Program-made: the position numbers and the translations under genes | Assembly: GCA_001412335.1 (NCBI GenBank) | Contig: LKUF01000464.1 | Coordinates: 1 to 6,066 of the forward strand | DNA: 6,066 bases | Direction of reading: 5' to 3' | From: Methanolinea sp. SDB | GTDB lineage: Archaea; Halobacteriota; Methanomicrobia; Methanomicrobiales; Methanospirillaceae | Part shown: piece by piece, positions 5,444-6,066 of the stretch | Numbering within the stretch: position 1 is the first letter of the stretch | Layout of the letters: each line of letters opens with the position of its first letter | Notes under the pieces: generated by a model | Database searches by the model: none | What the model was told of the DNA's origin: nothing | What the model saw: only the letters and a program-made list of their open reading frames with translations

Positions 5444-5782
5444 ATGAAGATCGTCAGAATTTTGGATCTGCCAGTCAGCCCAAACCCGCATCACGTGGAT
5501 GCCCGAAAAGTCTATGACACGGAGAATGCGACCGCAATCGTGATTACGCTGCAGCCGGGAGAAGCCCTCAAGAAGCATATCACTCCCGTAGACGTATTCT
5601 TCTATGTTCTCGAAGGAAGCGGTATCATCGAGATAGGAGACGAACGCGAGACGGTCGGACCCGACCACCTGGTCGAGAGCCCGGCAAAGATCCCCCACCG
5701 CTGGATAAACGAGAGCGATGTTGCCTTCCGGGTGCTTGTCGTCAAGGTCCCGAGGCCGACGAGCGAGACGAAGCTGCTGTAA
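5444..5782 (+). CDS. Small single-domain cupin protein
   Basis: This 112-residue protein contains one cupin beta-barrel. Motif 1 lies at about 39-58 (from GEALKKHITPVD to YVLEG) and motif 2 at about 73-89, ending in PHRWIN. H45 and H85 match two of the usual metal ligands. The second His of motif 1 is T47 and the metal Glu position is V51, so the site is incomplete or altered. Function cannot be assigned; such cupins include isomerases, dioxygenases, and sensory or storage proteins. ATG 5444 is preferred because MKIVRILDLP begins the first strand and GAGGT (5428-5432) lies 11 bases upstream, somewhat far. An upstream in-frame TTG at 5420 would add eight residues that look non-coding. The gene diverges from the TrmB-family regulator and shares its promoter region, so co-regulation is likely. 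Confidence 0.85.
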   Translation: MKIVRILDLPVSPNPHHVDARKVYDTENATAIVITLQPGEALKKHITPVDVFFYVLEGSGIIEIGDERETVGPDHLVESPAKIPHRWINESDVAFRVLVVKVPRPTSETKLL

Positions 5783-5811
5783 GAGAACGGCTATCCCGCG
5801 TGAGATCTTCT

Positions 5812-5899
5812 CCTCCTCTTCGGTGTTTCGTATGGGAAGACCGAACCGGAGTTTTTCATCTGCAAAAAGATCCAGTCACCGGACCGCCGCCGGGGTGTC
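5812..5899 (+). repeat. Copy B of the structured repeat
   Basis: It begins about 30 bp after the cupin stop codon. Blocks shared with copy C are CCTCCT, TTTnGTRTGGG, AGACCGAAYCG, CAGTCACC and CCGCCGCCGGGG followed by YGTC, at an offset of about 167 bp. Between AGACC and CAGTC it can fold as GGA-g-TTTTT (5848-5856) with AAAAA-ga-TCC (5864-5873) around the loop CATCTGC, closed by GAC (5839-5841) with GTC (5875-5877). The inner stem sequence differs from that of copy C but still pairs. Confidence 0.7.
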
Positions 5900-5975
5900 C
5901 TTCGGGGGCGACAGAGTGCATCGCATGTGGAGATATACGGGCGAACAATAACATACGATGTATCCGGTTCATCAT
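5856..5975 (-). CDS. Possible 39-residue reading frame within the tandem repeats
   Basis: On the minus strand an AGGAGG (plus 5983-5988) stands seven bases before ATG 5975, a textbook ribosome-binding arrangement. The frame starts MMNRIHRMLL, passes HSVAPEGHPGGG and ends SFCR before TGA. The AGGAGG belongs to repeat copy C and the 3' part of the frame lies in copy B. No family is recognised. In copy C the matching frame reads PGGGCG then stops, so the Gly-rich end is partly kept while the tail is not. It may be a real micro-protein, or chance within a GC-rich repeat. No independent coding evidence is visible. Confidence 0.2.
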   Translation of the reverse strand: MMNRIHRMLLFARISPHAMHSVAPEGHPGGGPVTGSFCR

Positions 5976-5981
5976 TTTTTT

Positions 5982-6066
5982 GCCTCCTTGCTTTTTGTGT
6001 GGGGAGACCGAATCGAATTGGTATCTACATACCAATTCAGTCACCCACAACCGCCGCCGGGGCGTC
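5982..6066 (+). repeat. Copy C of the structured repeat, running off the window
   Basis: It contains a perfect 10-bp hairpin: GAATTGGTAT (6015-6024), loop CTAC, ATACCAATTC (6029-6038). An outer stem is formed by TGTGGG (5998-6003) with CCCACA (6044-6049) and GAC (6006-6008) with GTC (6040-6042). The CCGCCGCCGGGG block follows and the copy continues past 6066. It matches copy B in tandem and copy A in inverted orientation across the window. Apart from the repeats and the tiny frame on the minus strand, 5783-6066 holds no recognisable gene. Confidence 0.8.

Noticed and set aside
5812..6066. CRISPR array
   Set aside because: There are only two tandem copies with a period near 167 bp, and the variable part is a self-complementary hairpin rather than a spacer. 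No cas genes are present.

Overview
The window looks like a chromosomal segment from a methanogenic euryarchaeon, most plausibly Methanomicrobiales (Methanoregula or Methanosphaerula-like; the genus is a guess from gene content). The archaeal markers are a UbiA-family enzyme with the archaeol-synthesis motif pattern, an archaeal Trm1, a DRG-type GTPase with a TGS domain, two tRNA genes without an encoded CCA, a TrmB-family regulator, TATA-type promoters and a minimal siroheme sulfite-reductase-like protein of the kind found in methanogens.

Left half (1-3384): a probable DGGGP synthase gene (minus strand) lies downstream of tRNA-Arg(CCU). Diverging from that tRNA is trm1, a tRNA G26 dimethyltransferase. 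A palindromic TATA lies about 30 bp from both the tRNA 5' end and the trm1 ATG, so one box could serve both. trm1 converges on the DRG-family GTPase gene.

Middle (3385-5782): tRNA-Glu(CUC) diverges from the GTPase gene. Next is a 230-residue protein carrying only the 4Fe-4S/siroheme core of the sulfite/nitrite reductases. It ends one base from a convergent TrmB-family regulator, which diverges from a small cupin gene. The same spaced direct repeat, GTTAC-N7-GTTAC, occurs upstream of the reductase-like gene and again in the regulator/cupin promoter region. This suggests a small regulon controlled by the local regulator.

Right end (5783-6066) and extreme left end (1-41): no conventional gene is evident. 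There are three copies of one repeat. Two are tandem at the right (offset about 167 bp) and one is inverted and truncated at the left edge. The two right copies form hairpins whose inner stems differ in sequence but still pair, flanked by nearly identical blocks. This structured repeat family, possibly carrying a minute reading frame with a strong ribosome-binding site, is the least explained content of the window.
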